Assembly (NCBI RefSeq): GCF_018138145.1
Contig: NZ_CP073104.1
Span: 682,001 to 746,000 of the forward strand
Direction: 5' to 3'
Source: Pseudomonas sp. SCA2728.1_7
Lineage (GTDB): Bacteria; Pseudomonadota; Gammaproteobacteria; Pseudomonadales; Pseudomonadaceae
DNA: 64,000 nt
Shown: positions 1 through 10,321 of the stretch, piece by piece
Position numbering within the stretch: the first letter of the stretch is position 1
Layout: every line of letters begins with the position of its first letter
Notes under the pieces: generated by a model
Database searches by the model: none
Told to the model about the DNA's origin: nothing
What the model saw: the letters and a program-made list of their open reading frames with translations, nothing else
Program-made: the position numbers and the translations under genes

Positions 1-511
1 TACGGTCCGGACGGCGGCAGTCGGCAACCGCCGAGCCTTCCTTGAGAAATTCCGGGTTGGAGACGATATCGAACTGCAGCAGGCGGCCGACCTTGATCAA
101 GGCTTTTTCGATGTGCGTGCGCAGGGTATCGCCAGTGCCCACCGGCACCGTGGATTTCTCGACGATGATCAACGGCTGCTCACGATGGCGGGCAATCGCA
201 TCGCCGACCGAAAGCACGTAACGCAGATCTGCCGAACCGTCCTCACGCGACGGCGTACCCACGGCGATAAACGCCACGCGAGCGTGCTGCACGGCGAGTT
301 GTTCATCGGTGGTGAATTGCAGGCGTTTCGAATCCAGACCTTCGCGCACCAGACTGGCCAGCCCCGGTTCGAAAATGCTGACATGGCCCTGGCGCAACAG
401 CTCGACCTTCTTCTGGTCGACGTCCATGCACACGACATCATGGCCGACCTCGGCCAACACCGCCGCTTGCACCAGACCGACGTAACCGCTGCCAAATACT
501 GTGATTTTCAT
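1..511 (-). CDS. ugd: UDP-glucose 6-dehydrogenase, N-terminal part (cut by window edge)
   Basis: Oxidises UDP-glucose to UDP-glucuronate in the cytosol, the precursor for UDP-4-amino-4-deoxy-L-arabinose. About 170 residues are visible. The protein starts [20 protein letters not shown], the Rossmann glycine motif of the UDP-glucose/GDP-mannose dehydrogenase family. Further in are [11 protein letters not shown] and [11 protein letters not shown], both typical of this family. The start ATG overlaps the arnF stop by 4 bp, so this is the last gene of the arn operon, as in P. aeruginosa. The C-terminal UDP-binding domain lies outside the window. Confidence 0.93.
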   Translation of the reverse strand, partial: MKITVFGSGYVGLVQAAVLAEVGHDVVCMDVDQKKVELLRQGHVSIFEPGLASLVREGLDSKRLQFTTDEQLAVQHARVAFIAVGTPSREDGSADLRYVLSVGDAIARHREQPLIIVEKSTVPVGTGDTLRTHIEKALIKVGRLLQFDIVSNPEFLKEGSAVADCRRPDR

Positions 512-912
512 GGAGCACTCCTGAATTCGGGCGCACGAGCCGGACGAGTGTTGATAGTGATGACCCCGAGCATGACCAGCGCCACGCCCAGTGATTTAGT
601 GAAACTGAAGGATTCGTTGAACAGCGGCAGACTGGCCGCCAGCAAGTACACCAGCGCGTAGCTGATGCTCAGCAGCGAGTAAGCCCGGCCCAGCGGCAGA
701 TCGCGCAGGGCGGCGAGCCAGCAGAGCATCGACAGCGCGTAGGCAAAAATCGCCGCGATGACCACGGCCAGCGCGCGCAAATCGAGGCTGTCGATGTACA
801 GCCATTTTTCCGGTGCGGGCAGACGCGTCATGCTCCAGCGCATGCCCAGTTGTGCAGCGCTGACGAGGAACACGCTGCCGAGGGCGAAAGTGATACCGCG
901 ACGTTGATTCAT
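508..912 (-). CDS. arnF: 4-amino-4-deoxy-L-arabinose-phosphoundecaprenol flippase subunit ArnF
   Basis: Small inner-membrane protein of the EamA/DMT superfamily, 134 residues with four hydrophobic segments. With ArnE it is thought to flip undecaprenyl-phosphate-L-Ara4N to the periplasmic face for ArnT. The frame is open further upstream, but the ATG at 912 ([15 protein letters not shown]) gives the normal family length and overlaps the arnE stop by 4 bp, so the longer 239-residue reading is rejected. Position between arnE and ugd matches the standard operon order. Confidence 0.9.
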   Translation of the reverse strand: MNQRRGITFALGSVFLVSAAQLGMRWSMTRLPAPEKWLYIDSLDLRALAVVIAAIFAYALSMLCWLAALRDLPLGRAYSLLSISYALVYLLAASLPLFNESFSFTKSLGVALVMLGVITINTRPARAPEFRSAP

Positions 913-1253
913 GACTGCTGCCCCAGTAAAACCACGCCGCCGATCACCAACGCCACGCCAAACCAATGCTGGCGGTCGATCGGTTCGCGGAAGACGAAGC
1001 GCGCGATCAGGGTGATCAGGACAAAGTTGAGGCTGAGCATCGGATAAGCGATGCCGACTTCCAGCCGCTGCAACACCAGCAGCCAGACCAACAGGCCCGA
1101 GCCAAGTGCGAACAGGGCCAGCCATAACCACGGCGAGCGCAGTTTGCCGGTCAGCGAAGAATCGCTCCCGCGCCAGCTCTCCACGGCGTACTTCTGCGCG
1201 ATCTGGCCGAGGCAGGTCAGCAGGCACGCGGCCAACAGCAGCAACAGGCTCAT
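909..1253 (-). CDS. arnE: 4-amino-4-deoxy-L-arabinose-phosphoundecaprenol flippase subunit ArnE
   Basis: A 114-residue protein of the small multidrug resistance-like fold with four predicted membrane helices. [20 protein letters not shown] is typical of ArnE. It is the partner of ArnF in translocating undecaprenyl-phosphate-L-Ara4N across the inner membrane. Its start overlaps the arnT stop by 4 bp and its stop overlaps the arnF start by 4 bp, which indicates translational coupling. Confidence 0.9.
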   Translation of the reverse strand: MSLLLLLAACLLTCLGQIAQKYAVESWRGSDSSLTGKLRSPWLWLALFALGSGLLVWLLVLQRLEVGIAYPMLSLNFVLITLIARFVFREPIDRQHWFGVALVIGGVVLLGQQS

Positions 1254-2902
1254 GACGCCTCCTTGGGCAGGATCATGATCACCAGGTTGCCCTGCTCGTA
1301 ACGGACGCCGTCCTTTGGCAACTTGTCGATTTCGTCCAGTTCGTCCTGCCCCTTGACGCGCATCACCACGCCGACTGAACCGCTGCGGCGCGCCTCACGC
1401 ATCCACTGTTGTACGTGTTCGGGATCGACCCGCTGTTGAATGCCGTCAGGATAAGCAAGGCCATATTTCAATTCGCCTATCGTGTTGTACAACGCCACTT
1501 GCGGGGTTTTCAGGCGCCAGGCCAGTGCCGATGCGGCACCCAGATCGTTGCTCAACAGGTGTTCGGTCTGCGCCAGTTCGCTGACGTGATGCTTGATGAA
1601 CTGATCCGGCATCTTGTTGGCGACCACCGATTTCGGCAGCGCTGCCGGCAACACGGCGATCAGCAACAGGCTGCCGAGCGCCGGCGCGGCCCAGCATTGC
1701 AGCGGCAGAAAGGCTAGCAGCAGGTTGGCGATGATCCAGCCGATCAGTGCGATAAACACCAGCACCATGCTGTGCAGTTCGTGGTCGTAGACCGGTTTGG
1801 TCAGTTGCAGGTACACCAGCGCGATCAGCGTGACGACGCCCAGCAACAGATTGAGCAGACCATTGATGCTCAGCGCGCGACCTTGCTCAAGACGCAAGCG
1901 GTCGGCCAGCGTATTGCCCAGCAGCAACGCCATCGGCAGCAGGCACGGCAGGATGTAGGTCGGCAGTTTGCCGTTGGCCAGGCTGAAAAACCCCAGCGGC
2001 ATCAGCAGCCACAGCAACACAAACACGACTTTTGGCTGAACGCGGGTTTGCCATGCCTGCTTGAATGCCGTCGGCAGCAAGCCTACCCACGGCAGACTGA
2101 ACGCCACCAGCAGCGGCAGATAGAACCACCACGGCGCATCGTGTTGCGCGTCATCACCGGCAAAGCGACGAATATGTTCGTGCCAGAAGAAGAACCGCCA
2201 GTAGTCCGGCTCCTGCGCATGCACCGAGAGCACCCACGGCAGGCTGACGAGGATCGCCACGGCAATCGCCACCGGGCCGAACATCAGCAGTTCACGCCAG
2301 CGTTTTTGCCAGAGCATCCACGGCAGGGCGATCAACACCGGCAGCAGCCAGGCGAGGAATCCCTTGGTCATGAAACCCATGCCACACGCCAGCCCCAATA
2401 CCGCCCAGGCCGCCATGCGCTTGCCGCTGGTGTGGCTGTCGAGGGCAAACCACAGCGCCACCAGACTGAGGTTGACCCAGAAGGTGAATTGCGGATCGAG
2501 GTTGGCGTAACCGGCCTGACCGGCGACCACGGTAAAACTCATGTAGAGCAGGGCGCAGACGAAACTTTTGCGCGGTTCGTTCCATAAACGTCGGGCGACC
2601 AGATAGCACAGCAGCACACTCAACCCGGTGCTCAGCGCCGACGCGAAACGCACACCGAACAGGTTTTGCCCAAACAACTCCTGACCCAGCGCGATCATCC
2701 AGTAACCGGCAATCGGCTTCTCGAAATAACGCAGGCTCATGAAGTGCGGCGATACCCAGTTGCCACTGAGCAGCATGTCCTGGCTGATCTGTGCGTAACG
2801 GGTTTCGTCGGGAATCCACAAGCCGTGCGTGCCCAGCGGCAGCAGATAGGCCAGCAAGCAAATGACCAGCAACAGCAGTGGCAGCGTCCAGCGTTTAGTC
2901 AT
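1250..2902 (-). CDS. arnT: Undecaprenyl-phosphate-L-Ara4N transferase ArnT (copy 1)
   Basis: Membrane glycosyltransferase (GT83) that moves L-Ara4N from undecaprenyl phosphate to lipid A phosphates in the periplasm, lowering the negative charge and giving polymyxin resistance. The 550-residue protein has an N-terminal helix, then the conserved first periplasmic loop [17 protein letters not shown] and [11 protein letters not shown], followed by many hydrophobic helices and a soluble C-terminal domain. Length is normal for the family. It lies between arnD and arnE with 4-bp overlaps on both sides. A second, clearly paralogous copy lies at 13228-14943. Confidence 0.95.
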   Translation of the reverse strand: MTKRWTLPLLLLVICLLAYLLPLGTHGLWIPDETRYAQISQDMLLSGNWVSPHFMSLRYFEKPIAGYWMIALGQELFGQNLFGVRFASALSTGLSVLLCYLVARRLWNEPRKSFVCALLYMSFTVVAGQAGYANLDPQFTFWVNLSLVALWFALDSHTSGKRMAAWAVLGLACGMGFMTKGFLAWLLPVLIALPWMLWQKRWRELLMFGPVAIAVAILVSLPWVLSVHAQEPDYWRFFFWHEHIRRFAGDDAQHDAPWWFYLPLLVAFSLPWVGLLPTAFKQAWQTRVQPKVVFVLLWLLMPLGFFSLANGKLPTYILPCLLPMALLLGNTLADRLRLEQGRALSINGLLNLLLGVVTLIALVYLQLTKPVYDHELHSMVLVFIALIGWIIANLLLAFLPLQCWAAPALGSLLLIAVLPAALPKSVVANKMPDQFIKHHVSELAQTEHLLSNDLGAASALAWRLKTPQVALYNTIGELKYGLAYPDGIQQRVDPEHVQQWMREARRSGSVGVVMRVKGQDELDEIDKLPKDGVRYEQGNLVIMILPKEAS

Positions 2903-3783
2903 GCGCCTTGCACTCCCAGCCAGCCTTCACGGCCGTCGAGGGCGCCGCGTTGCACGCGACCCACGGGCAAGGTGTTGAAGAACTCGGGCAGCAAATCGCC
3001 CAGCGGTTTGAAATCGATATCTCGCTGGCGCGCATCGGCCAGCAATTGACGAAAATCTTCAGCCATCAGAATCCCTTCTACTTCGGCGTGAATGGTGTAG
3101 ACGTTGAGCTGTTGCGGGCGAAAGTGGTCGAGGATGAAATCGTTGAAGTCCCGCGCCGCTACGATCGGGCCGACGACCTCGTCGAAGGTCGGCAAATCCA
3201 CCGGAATCTGCGGTGTACCCGGCGTGCCGTCGGCCAGCAACGGGCGAAACAGGCGTTGCCCACGGCAATCGCTGTTGTAGCGAAAGCCGAAGGCTTGTTT
3301 GGCCTCGATCACGCGCTCGTCGGCACGCCAACCGGCGGCGGCCGAACACTCGACTTTCTCGCCGAGGATGTCGCTCAAGGTGTCGACGCCCTGACGGATC
3401 TGCTCGATCAGTTGCGCATTGCTCCAGCGCCCGGCATTGGCCTGCCAGCCGTGGTGATCCCACGCATGCAGGCCCACTTCATGACCGGCATCGCGGGCCT
3501 GACGCATCAGGTGCCCGAGGTCACGGCCAATCGGTTTGCCCGGCCACGCGGTGCCAGCTAGCAGAATGTCCCAGCCGTACAGGCCGGCGGCGTTGGAGCG
3601 GAGCATTTTCCAGAGGAACTGCGGGCGGATCAGGCGCCACAGATGCCGGCCCATGTTGTCCGGGCCGACACTGAAGAAGAACGTTGCCTTGATCTGCGCC
3701 TCGTCGAGCATTTCCAGCAGACGCGGCACCCCTTCACGGGTGCCGCGATAGGTATCGACGTCGATACGAAGGCCTGCCTGCAT
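2899..3783 (-). CDS. arnD: 4-deoxy-4-formamido-L-arabinose-phosphoundecaprenol deformylase ArnD
   Basis: Polysaccharide-deacetylase (NodB-like) family protein, 294 residues. It removes the formyl group from undecaprenyl-phosphate-L-Ara4FN. The N-terminus shows [20 protein letters not shown] and [15 protein letters not shown], the ArnD version of the metal-binding deacetylase motif, and [11 protein letters not shown] further in. The arnA stop and the arnD start share one base at 3783, and the stop overlaps arnT by 4 bp. Confidence 0.94.
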   Translation of the reverse strand: MQAGLRIDVDTYRGTREGVPRLLEMLDEAQIKATFFFSVGPDNMGRHLWRLIRPQFLWKMLRSNAAGLYGWDILLAGTAWPGKPIGRDLGHLMRQARDAGHEVGLHAWDHHGWQANAGRWSNAQLIEQIRQGVDTLSDILGEKVECSAAAGWRADERVIEAKQAFGFRYNSDCRGQRLFRPLLADGTPGTPQIPVDLPTFDEVVGPIVAARDFNDFILDHFRPQQLNVYTIHAEVEGILMAEDFRQLLADARQRDIDFKPLGDLLPEFFNTLPVGRVQRGALDGREGWLGVQGA

Positions 3784-5774
3784 TAGCGCTTGTCCGCTTG
3801 TTCGAGCATGGCTTCACGCAAGAAGAAGTCGAGCGTGTTGCCAATGGTCTCGCGCATTTCCACGGTCGGCGTCCAGTCGAGCAGACGCTTGGCGTTGGCA
3901 ATGCTGGGTTTGCGGTGCTCGACGTCCTGGTAACCGGCGCCGTAGAACGCCTTGCTTTCCACGTCGCGGAAACCGGCGAACGGCGGGAAGTTATCGCGCA
4001 GCGGATGCGCTTCGAACTGACGCAGCAGCTCTTCGCCCAACTGACGGATGCTGGCTTCGTTGTCCGGGTTGCCGATGTTGATGATCTGGCCGTTGCAGAC
4101 GTCGTTGTCGTTATCGATGATCCGTGCCAGCGCCTCGACGCCATCAGCGATGTCGGTGAAGCAGCGTTTCTGCTCGCCGCCGTCGAACAGACGAATCGGC
4201 GTGCCTTCGACCAGATTGAGGATCAATTGGGTGATGGCGCGCGAACTGCCGATGCGTGCCGAATCCAGACGATCAAGGCGCGGCCCCATCCAGTTGAAAG
4301 GACGGAACAGGGTGAAATTCAAACCCTTGGCGCCGTAGGCCCAGATCACCCGGTCGAGCAGTTGTTTGGACACCGAGTAGATCCAGCGCTGCTTGTTGAT
4401 CGGGCCGACCACCAGGTTGGAAGTGTCCTCATCGAAGTGTTTGTCCTGGCACATGCCATAGACTTCCGAGGTCGACGGGAAGATCACGCGCTTGTTGTAC
4501 TTGACGCAGTAGCGCACCAGTTTCAGGTTTTCTTCGAAGTCGAGTTCGAACACACGCAGCGGGTTGCGGGTGTATTCGATCGGTGTAGCGATGGCCACCA
4601 GCGGCAGGACCACGTCGCACTTCTTGATGTGGTACTCGATCCACTCGGAGTGAATGCTGATGTCGCCTTCGACGTAGTGGAAGTGCGGATGGCTGCGCAG
4701 ACGGTCGATGGCGTCGGAACCGATGTCCAGACCATAGACTTCATAGCGATCATCACGCAGCAGACGCTCGGACAAGTGATTGCCGATAAAGCCGTTGACG
4801 CCAAGGATCAGCACGCGGGTGCGACGTGGCGCACGACCGGATTCAGCGCCGCGCAGCAGCGAGCCGTCGACCAGACCGAGTTCATTGGCCAGTTGCGGGC
4901 CACTGAGAAAAAGACCGTTATCGTTGCGTTGGCCGGAGAGGATCACCAGCGAATCTTCGCCGCAGGCAATGCGCAGCGGGTCGACGCTGATCACCCGGCC
5001 CGGTGCCTGGCCGTCATTGCCTTTGACGACTTCGGCGCTCCAGACGATGAGTTTGTGCTCGCCGACCGCGCAGAACGCGCCCGGATACGGTTGGGTCACC
5101 GCACGCACCAGGTTGAACAGTTGCTCGGCCGGTTGCGCCCAGACCAGTTTGCCGTCCGCTGCGCTGCGACGACCGAATACCGTCGCTTTGGATTCGTCTT
5201 GCGGGGTTTCGCTGATCTTGCCTTGCAGCATGGCTGGCAAGGTGTCGCGCAGCAGATCCGTCGCGGCGATGCGCAATTTGCCGTGCAGGCTCAGCGCGGT
5301 GTCGCTGCGTTCGATGGCCACGCGCTGCTGGGCAACGATGGCGCCGGCATCGGCACGTTTGACCATGCGGTGCAGGGTGACGCCGGTTTCGGTCTCGCCG
5401 TTGACCAGCACCCAGTTGGCTGGGGCGCGGCCACGGTAGCTTGGCAGCAACGAGCCGTGCAGGTTGAACGCGCCTTTTTTGGCCACGGCCAGCAACGACT
5501 CGCTCAGCAGGTTGCGGTAGTAGAAGGAGAAGATGTACTCAGGGGCGAGCTTGGCAATGCGCTCGATCCACAATGGATGGTTGACGTCTTCCGGCGCGTG
5601 CACCGCGATGCCTTTGCTGGCGCACAGTTGCGCAACCGATCCGTAAAACGCGTTTTCTTTCGGGTCATCCGCGTGAGTGAACACCGCTGCGATGTCATAG
5701 CCGCTGTCGAGCAGGCCTTGAATGCCGGCGCAGCCAATGTCGTGGTAAGCGAAGACAACAGTTTTTGCACTCAT
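3783..5774 (-). CDS. arnA: Bifunctional UDP-L-Ara4N formyltransferase / UDP-glucuronate decarboxylase ArnA
   Basis: The 663-residue length fits the two-domain enzyme. Residues 1 to about 300 are the formyltransferase, with [19 protein letters not shown] carrying the catalytic Asn and His. Residues about 318 to 660 are the NAD-dependent decarboxylase, with the Rossmann motif [11 protein letters not shown], the STSEVYG Ser-Glu pair and a YSVSK Tyr-x3-Lys. The two halves catalyse oxidative decarboxylation of UDP-glucuronate and formylation of UDP-L-Ara4N. It sits between arnC and arnD with overlapping ends. A 660-codon open frame runs antisense through nearly the whole gene; I take it as a high-GC shadow. 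Confidence 0.96.
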   Translation of the reverse strand: MSAKTVVFAYHDIGCAGIQGLLDSGYDIAAVFTHADDPKENAFYGSVAQLCASKGIAVHAPEDVNHPLWIERIAKLAPEYIFSFYYRNLLSESLLAVAKKGAFNLHGSLLPSYRGRAPANWVLVNGETETGVTLHRMVKRADAGAIVAQQRVAIERSDTALSLHGKLRIAATDLLRDTLPAMLQGKISETPQDESKATVFGRRSAADGKLVWAQPAEQLFNLVRAVTQPYPGAFCAVGEHKLIVWSAEVVKGNDGQAPGRVISVDPLRIACGEDSLVILSGQRNDNGLFLSGPQLANELGLVDGSLLRGAESGRAPRRTRVLILGVNGFIGNHLSERLLRDDRYEVYGLDIGSDAIDRLRSHPHFHYVEGDISIHSEWIEYHIKKCDVVLPLVAIATPIEYTRNPLRVFELDFEENLKLVRYCVKYNKRVIFPSTSEVYGMCQDKHFDEDTSNLVVGPINKQRWIYSVSKQLLDRVIWAYGAKGLNFTLFRPFNWMGPRLDRLDSARIGSSRAITQLILNLVEGTPIRLFDGGEQKRCFTDIADGVEALARIIDNDNDVCNGQIINIGNPDNEASIRQLGEELLRQFEAHPLRDNFPPFAGFRDVESKAFYGAGYQDVEHRKPSIANAKRLLDWTPTVEMRETIGNTLDFFLREAMLEQADKR

Positions 5775-6793
5775 GAGTGAACCTGACCGGTAGTAGAAGT
5801 AGAAGAGAGACCGTCAACAGTGACCGCAGGCGCCGGCTCGGCGGCGTGGCTGCGCAAGACTTTTTCAATGAAGAAACGCGGGCGGGCGCGCACGTCGCTG
5901 TACATGCGCCCCAGGTATTCGCCGAGCAGGCCCATGCCGATGAACTGGCCACCGGTGAACACGAACAGCACGGCGAACAGCACAAACATGCCGTCACCGG
6001 CCCATCCGGAACCGAAGGCCAGACGCATGACGATCAACGCAAAAGCAAACAGCAATCCAAGCCCGGCCATGGTGAAACCGACGATGCTCAGCAGGCGCAA
6101 CGGCGTAGTGGTCATGCAGGTGATCAGGTCGAACATCAGGTTGATCAAACGCATCGGGCTGTACTTCGAATCGCCGTGCTCACGTTCGGCGTGGGCGACG
6201 ACGATTTCGGTGGTGTGGCGGGCGAAGCTGTTGGCCAGAATCGGGATGAAGGTGCTGCGTTCACGGCAGGCGAGCATCGCGTCGATGATCGTCCGCCGGT
6301 AAGCGCGGAGCATGCAGCCGTAGTCGCTCATGGCGACGCCGGTAGAGCGCTGCACGGCGAGGTTGATCAGCTTCGACGGATAGCGACGCAGGGCCGAATC
6401 CTGACGATTACCGCGCACGGTGCCGACAACGTCGTAACCCTTTTCGGCTTCGGCGACCAGGCGCGGGATTTCTTCCGGCGGGTTCTGCAGGTCGGCGTCG
6501 AGGGTGATGACGACATCGCCTTTGCATTGCTCGAAACCGGCCATGATTGCCGCGTGCTGGCCGTAGTTGCGGTTGAGAATGACGGCCACAAACGGGCTGT
6601 CTTCACGGGTGGCGGCTTCTTCAAGAATATTCGCGGATTCGTCACGGCTGCCGTCGTCGACGAGGACGATTTCATAATCGTGACGCAGCATGCGGCAGGC
6701 CGCTTCGGTGCGGCGCAGCAGTTCCGGCAGGCTGTCCTGTTCGTTGTAGACCGGGATAACGATCGAAACACAGCGGATCGGATAAGGTTTCAC
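5771..6793 (-). CDS. arnC: Undecaprenyl-phosphate 4-deoxy-4-formamido-L-arabinose transferase ArnC
   Basis: GT2 family enzyme that loads L-Ara4FN from the UDP-sugar onto undecaprenyl phosphate at the cytoplasmic face of the inner membrane. The 340 residues hold [18 protein letters not shown] at the N-terminus, [13 protein letters not shown], the acidic [13 protein letters not shown] motif, and two C-terminal membrane helices at about 235-300. The start overlaps arnB by 4 bp and the stop overlaps arnA by 4 bp. Confidence 0.94.
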   Translation of the reverse strand: MKPYPIRCVSIVIPVYNEQDSLPELLRRTEAACRMLRHDYEIVLVDDGSRDESANILEEAATREDSPFVAVILNRNYGQHAAIMAGFEQCKGDVVITLDADLQNPPEEIPRLVAEAEKGYDVVGTVRGNRQDSALRRYPSKLINLAVQRSTGVAMSDYGCMLRAYRRTIIDAMLACRERSTFIPILANSFARHTTEIVVAHAEREHGDSKYSPMRLINLMFDLITCMTTTPLRLLSIVGFTMAGLGLLFAFALIVMRLAFGSGWAGDGMFVLFAVLFVFTGGQFIGMGLLGEYLGRMYSDVRARPRFFIEKVLRSHAAEPAPAVTVDGLSSTSTTGQVHS

Positions 6794-7938
6794 GGGCGTT
6801 TGTCCATAAGGGTGGCGATGGCGCCGACCACGCGATCAAGGTCCTGATCGCTCATGTCGGGGAACAGCGGAATCGAACACAGCCGCGCCGAGTTCCATTC
6901 GGTGTCGGGCAGGTAGAGGTCAGGGTCACGCTGGCGATACCAGGTGTGCAGGTGGGTGGCGATGAAATGGATACCGGTGCCGATGCCTTGGTCCTGCAAA
7001 CCTTGCATGAAGGCTTCGCGGTCGATGCCGCAGCGCTCGCTGTCGATGCGCAGGATGAACAGGTGCCAGGCGTGGGTTTGTGCGTAGGCGGGCACGGCCA
7101 GCGGTTGCACCGGCAGGCCTTCGAGTTTTTGCCGGTAGGCGGCGGCCAATTCAGTGCGACGGGCGTTGATCGCGTCCAGACGCTCAAGCTGCACCAACGC
7201 AATCGCGGCGTTGATGTCGGCGAGGTTGTATTTGAACCCCGGCTCCATCACTTGGGCCTGCGGCTTGCGGCCACCGGTCAGGCGATCGTAGGCGTCGACG
7301 CCCAGACCGTGGAACTTGAGCATGCGCACGCGGCGGGCCAGGGCTTCGTTATCGGTGACGAACATCGCGCCTTCGGCACAGGTCATGTTCTTGATCGCGT
7401 GGAAGGAGAAAATCGCCGTGCCCTGCGAGCCGACGTGACGTCCCTTGTAGCGGGTACCAGCAGCGTGGGCGGCGTCTTCGATGACGGCGATGCCGTGTTT
7501 GTCGGCCAGCGCGTACAGCGGATCAAGATCAAATGCGGCGCCGGCGTAATGCACCGGGATGATCGCTTTGGTGCGTGGGGTGATGGCGGCTTCGATGCGT
7601 GCGGCGTCGGTCATCAAGGTGTCGCGATCAACGTCGACGAACACCGGTGTGGCGCCGAGCAGCGAGATCATGTTGGCGGTCGACACCCAGGTCTGCGACG
7701 GAGTGATGACTTCGTCACCCGGGCCAATGCCCAGGGCCAGCAAGGTGATGTGCATGCCGCCGGTGGCGGACGAAAGTGCCACCGCATGCCGACAGCCAAC
7801 GTATTGCGCGAATTGTTCTTCGAGTGCCTGATTTTTTGGTCCGGTGGTGATCCAGCCGGAACGCAATACTTGCTCTACGGCTGCAATTTCTTCATCGCCG
7901 ATACTCGGACGAGAAAAGGGGAGAAACGCCTGACTCAT
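6790..7938 (-). CDS. arnB: UDP-4-amino-4-deoxy-L-arabinose-oxoglutarate aminotransferase ArnB
   Basis: PLP-dependent DegT/DnrJ/EryC1 aminotransferase that makes UDP-L-Ara4N with glutamate as donor. It is the first gene of the arn operon. The protein starts [18 protein letters not shown]. The pyridoxal-phosphate lysine is probably the one in [13 protein letters not shown], and [11 protein letters not shown] is the cofactor-stacking region. The frame stays open 18 codons upstream, but the ATG at 7938 has a GAGGTG ribosome site just before it and gives the usual 382 residues. The upstream region likely carries the polymyxin/Mg2+-responsive promoter known for this operon; see the entry for 7939-8323. 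Confidence 0.94.
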   Translation of the reverse strand: MSQAFLPFSRPSIGDEEIAAVEQVLRSGWITTGPKNQALEEQFAQYVGCRHAVALSSATGGMHITLLALGIGPGDEVITPSQTWVSTANMISLLGATPVFVDVDRDTLMTDAARIEAAITPRTKAIIPVHYAGAAFDLDPLYALADKHGIAVIEDAAHAAGTRYKGRHVGSQGTAIFSFHAIKNMTCAEGAMFVTDNEALARRVRMLKFHGLGVDAYDRLTGGRKPQAQVMEPGFKYNLADINAAIALVQLERLDAINARRTELAAAYRQKLEGLPVQPLAVPAYAQTHAWHLFILRIDSERCGIDREAFMQGLQDQGIGTGIHFIATHLHTWYRQRDPDLYLPDTEWNSARLCSIPLFPDMSDQDLDRVVGAIATLMDKRP

Positions 7939-8323
7939 GAACACCTCATCACAAACAATCAGAAGAAAACCAAGTCGACAAACTGGATCCAATCTCAGCG
8001 TAGACGCAAAAAATACCTTTGCATCAATAAGTTGCTGATACGACTTACCGTCGGGGTTCGGTTGACTTTTGTGGCTTCGCGCGGCAGTTTGGACGGCGCC
8101 GGCACGGGATCTGTTGGAATTAAGGTTAAGCCCGTTTTTGTGAAAGGAACATGAAAAACCGGTCGGCGAATCGTTTATCTAGAACTCATACAGCCGCTGT
8201 TCAGACTTCTACCGTTTATCGTCGTTTTTAGTAGAAAAGTCCTACAGAAGTGTCCCCTTTATAGGGGAAATGTTGCAGTTGTTAGTTGCTGTGTTGAATT
8301 GTTTTTACTCAAGGCCTTTACGT
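7939..8323. promoter_or_regulatory. Divergent intergenic region between arnB and the recombinase
   Basis: An AT-rich gap with no coding frame that I can support. It should hold the arnB promoter (minus strand) and the recombinase promoter (plus strand). Seen in it: on the minus strand CTTAACCTTAAT at 8130-8119, two hexamers close to the PmrA half-site YTTAAK but without the usual 5-base spacer; on the plus strand GTTTA-TCGTC-GTTTT at 8214-8228, one base off a PhoP-like GTTTA-N5-GTTTA box but facing the recombinase; and a short dyad TCCCC-TTTATA-GGGGA at 8253-8268. None is strong enough to assign a regulator. Confidence 0.35.
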
Positions 8324-9262
8324 TTGACTGACTTGTCCGTTGTACCGCTGCAAACCCGCCAAACCAATCCGATGACCCTGTATCTGGCGCGCCTGGCCCC
8401 CTCCAGCCAGTTGACCATGCGCTACGTTTTGCAGGATGCGGCCGACCGTCTCGGCTTTGAAGACATGAATGTCGAGGATATTCCCTGGCACGCATTACAA
8501 CCTGAAGATGTGGTCGCCCTGGTTGCCGCATTGCGCGAAGACAACTATGCGCCGAATACTTCTTCGCTTTATGTAAATGCCGTGCGTGGGGTGATGAATG
8601 AAGCGTGGCGCATGAGTTTGATCACTCAGGATCATCTGCTGAAAATGCGTTCGGTAAAAGGTATTGCCGGCACGCGCTTGTCGCAGGGGCGCAACTTGAA
8701 GCGCACTTTGATCCATGAATTGATGGAAGTGTGCGCTGCCGATCCGCGCCCGCAGGGGCTGCGCGACGCGGCGGTGATTGCGTTGTTGTACGGCACCGGC
8801 ATGCGTAAATCGGAGTCGGTGGATCTGGACTTGAATCAGGTCGACTTTACTGAGCGCAGCCTGACCGTCACCGGCAAAGGCAATAAACAACTGATCAAGT
8901 ACGCGCCGGCCTGGGCGTTCGCCAAACTCGATGCGTGGCTGGAGCTGCGCCGCTCGCAACTCAAGGAAGGCGAGAGCGATGATGCCTTTCTGTTCAATCG
9001 TATCCGTCGCGGCAGCCATATCACTCGCGAGCGCATCACCAAACACGCGATTTACTACATCGCCCGTCAGCGCGGCACGCAGGTCGGGGTGAAGATCATG
9101 CCCCACGACTTCCGCCGCTCGTTCATCACGCGGGTGATCGAAGAACATGATCTGTCGATCGCCCAGAAGCTGGCGCACCACAGCAACATCCAGACCACCG
9201 CCAACTACGATGTGCGCGATGACAACGAGCGGCGGCGAGCGGTGGATCGCTTCGATCTGTGA
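8324..9262 (+). CDS. Tyrosine-type site-specific recombinase/integrase
   Basis: About 312 residues with the phage-integrase catalytic set. The first Arg is in GTGMRKSESVDL, the Lys in VTGKGNK, the His-x2-Arg box in MPHDFRRSFI, the second His in LAHHSNIQTT, and the nucleophile Tyr in TANYDVRDD. An N-terminal SAM-like core-binding domain (SSQLTMRYVLQDAADRLG) precedes them. The start is uncertain: a TTG at 8324 has AAGG 9 bases upstream, an ATG at 8270 extends the frame, and an ATG at 8372 lacks a ribosome site. The stop codon abuts the fbpC stop with no gap. There is no phage, transposon or gene-cassette context, so its target is unknown. All catalytic residues are present, so it is probably active. 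Confidence 0.88.
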   Translation: MTDLSVVPLQTRQTNPMTLYLARLAPSSQLTMRYVLQDAADRLGFEDMNVEDIPWHALQPEDVVALVAALREDNYAPNTSSLYVNAVRGVMNEAWRMSLITQDHLLKMRSVKGIAGTRLSQGRNLKRTLIHELMEVCAADPRPQGLRDAAVIALLYGTGMRKSESVDLDLNQVDFTERSLTVTGKGNKQLIKYAPAWAFAKLDAWLELRRSQLKEGESDDAFLFNRIRRGSHITRERITKHAIYYIARQRGTQVGVKIMPHDFRRSFITRVIEEHDLSIAQKLAHHSNIQTTANYDVRDDNERRRAVDRFDL

Positions 9263-10321
9263 TCAGGGAATCGCGAAGACGTGAGCCGCACCGAGTACCG
9301 ATAACTGCACGTCGCTGCCAGCGGGTGGCGCGTGCATGCCGGAGCTGCGTACCAGCAGCGAACGGCCGAGATCCTGACTGACCGGCGAGCGCAGTTCGAC
9401 GGTGAGGGTGCAGGTGTTGCCAGCGAAGTCGCGTTCGGTGACCACGGCGGGGCAGCCTTGTGTGCCGAGTACGGCGCCGGACAACTGCAACTGTTCGGGC
9501 CTGAGCATGATCTGCGCGTTGCCGATAAATCCGTTGCTGTTCACCGGCACCTGGCCGAGATCGCAGTGGGCCAGACCGGATTCGATCCGCGCCGGCATGA
9601 CCACGGCTTCACCGAGAAAATGCGCGGTCTGCTCGTCGTGCGGGTATCGGTAAAGATCCATCGGATGCCCCGATTGCACCAGCCGCCCGCCGCGCATCAC
9701 TGCCAACTGATCGGCAAATGACAGCGCTTCGCCCTGATCATGGGTGACCAGAATCGTCGTGACGCCAGCGTCCTCGAGCAAGCGCGCGACCATTTTGCGC
9801 ATGGCGCTGCGCAGGCCAGTGTCGAGGGCGGAGAAGGGCTCATCGAGCAGCATCAGTCGCGGTTGTTGCGCCAATGCCCGAGCAAGGGAAACCCGTTGCT
9901 GCTGGCCGCCGGACAGCTCATGGGGCCAACGGTTGGCCATGTTGGCGTCCAGCGAAACGCTGTCCATCAATGCCTTGATCCGTTCCTCTCTGGCGGTGCC
10001 GGTCAGCGTCAGGCCGAAACCGATGTTGGCGGCGACGGTCATGTGCGGAAACAGCGCGCCGTCCTGCGGCACATAGCCGATCTGCCGTTGGTAAGCGGGC
10101 ACGGCGTGAGTGCTGTCGACCAGCACCTGACCGTTGAGCGTGAGGCTACCGGCATCAGGGAATTCAAACCCGGCAATTATCCGCAGCAGCGTGGTTTTGC
10201 CTGAGCCGGACGGGCCGACAATCACCGTGCGGCTGCCGGTCGGTACCGACAGGCAGATGTCATCCAGCGCTTTCTGCGCGCCAAAGGACTTGTTCAGAGA
10301 AATCAGTTCGAGTGCGTTCAT
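9263..10321 (-). CDS. fbpC: Ferric iron ABC transporter ATP-binding protein (FbpC type)
   Basis: Cytosolic ATPase of a periplasmic-binding-protein-dependent importer, 352 residues. Walker A is GPSGSGKTT at about 36-44, the signature LSGGQQQRV at about 136-144, and Walker B LMLLDEP at about 156-162, followed by the switch His in [14 protein letters not shown]-terminal TOBE-like regulatory domain fills residues about 240-352. It is the last gene of a three-gene operon, overlapping the permease gene by 4 bp. The FbpC assignment rests on the downstream position, the two-domain permease and the Fe3+-type binding protein. Confidence 0.88.
   Translation of the reverse strand: MNALELISLNKSFGAQKALDDICLSVPTGSRTVIVGPSGSGKTTLLRIIAGFEFPDAGSLTLNGQVLVDSTHAVPAYQRQIGYVPQDGALFPHMTVAANIGFGLTLTGTAREERIKALMDSVSLDANMANRWPHELSGGQQQRVSLARALAQQPRLMLLDEPFSALDTGLRSAMRKMVARLLEDAGVTTILVTHDQGEALSFADQLAVMRGGRLVQSGHPMDLYRYPHDEQTAHFLGEAVVMPARIESGLAHCDLGQVPVNSNGFIGNAQIMLRPEQLQLSGAVLGTQGCPAVVTERDFAGNTCTLTVELRSPVSQDLGRSLLVRSSGMHAPPAGSDVQLSVLGAAHVFAIP

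Noticed and set aside
3798..5780. 660-codon open frame on the plus strand opposite arnA
   Set aside because: Exact antisense shadow of a well-supported gene; composition is Gln/Val/Ala-rich as expected from reverse reading of high-GC codons, with no family motif.
8119..8130. PmrA box for arnB
   Set aside because: Two half-site-like hexamers are adjacent instead of 5 bases apart and one has a mismatch, so I list it only as a weak hint in the intergenic entry.
8214..8228. PhoP-type direct repeat
   Set aside because: Right spacing but faces the recombinase instead of arnB and the second half is imperfect.
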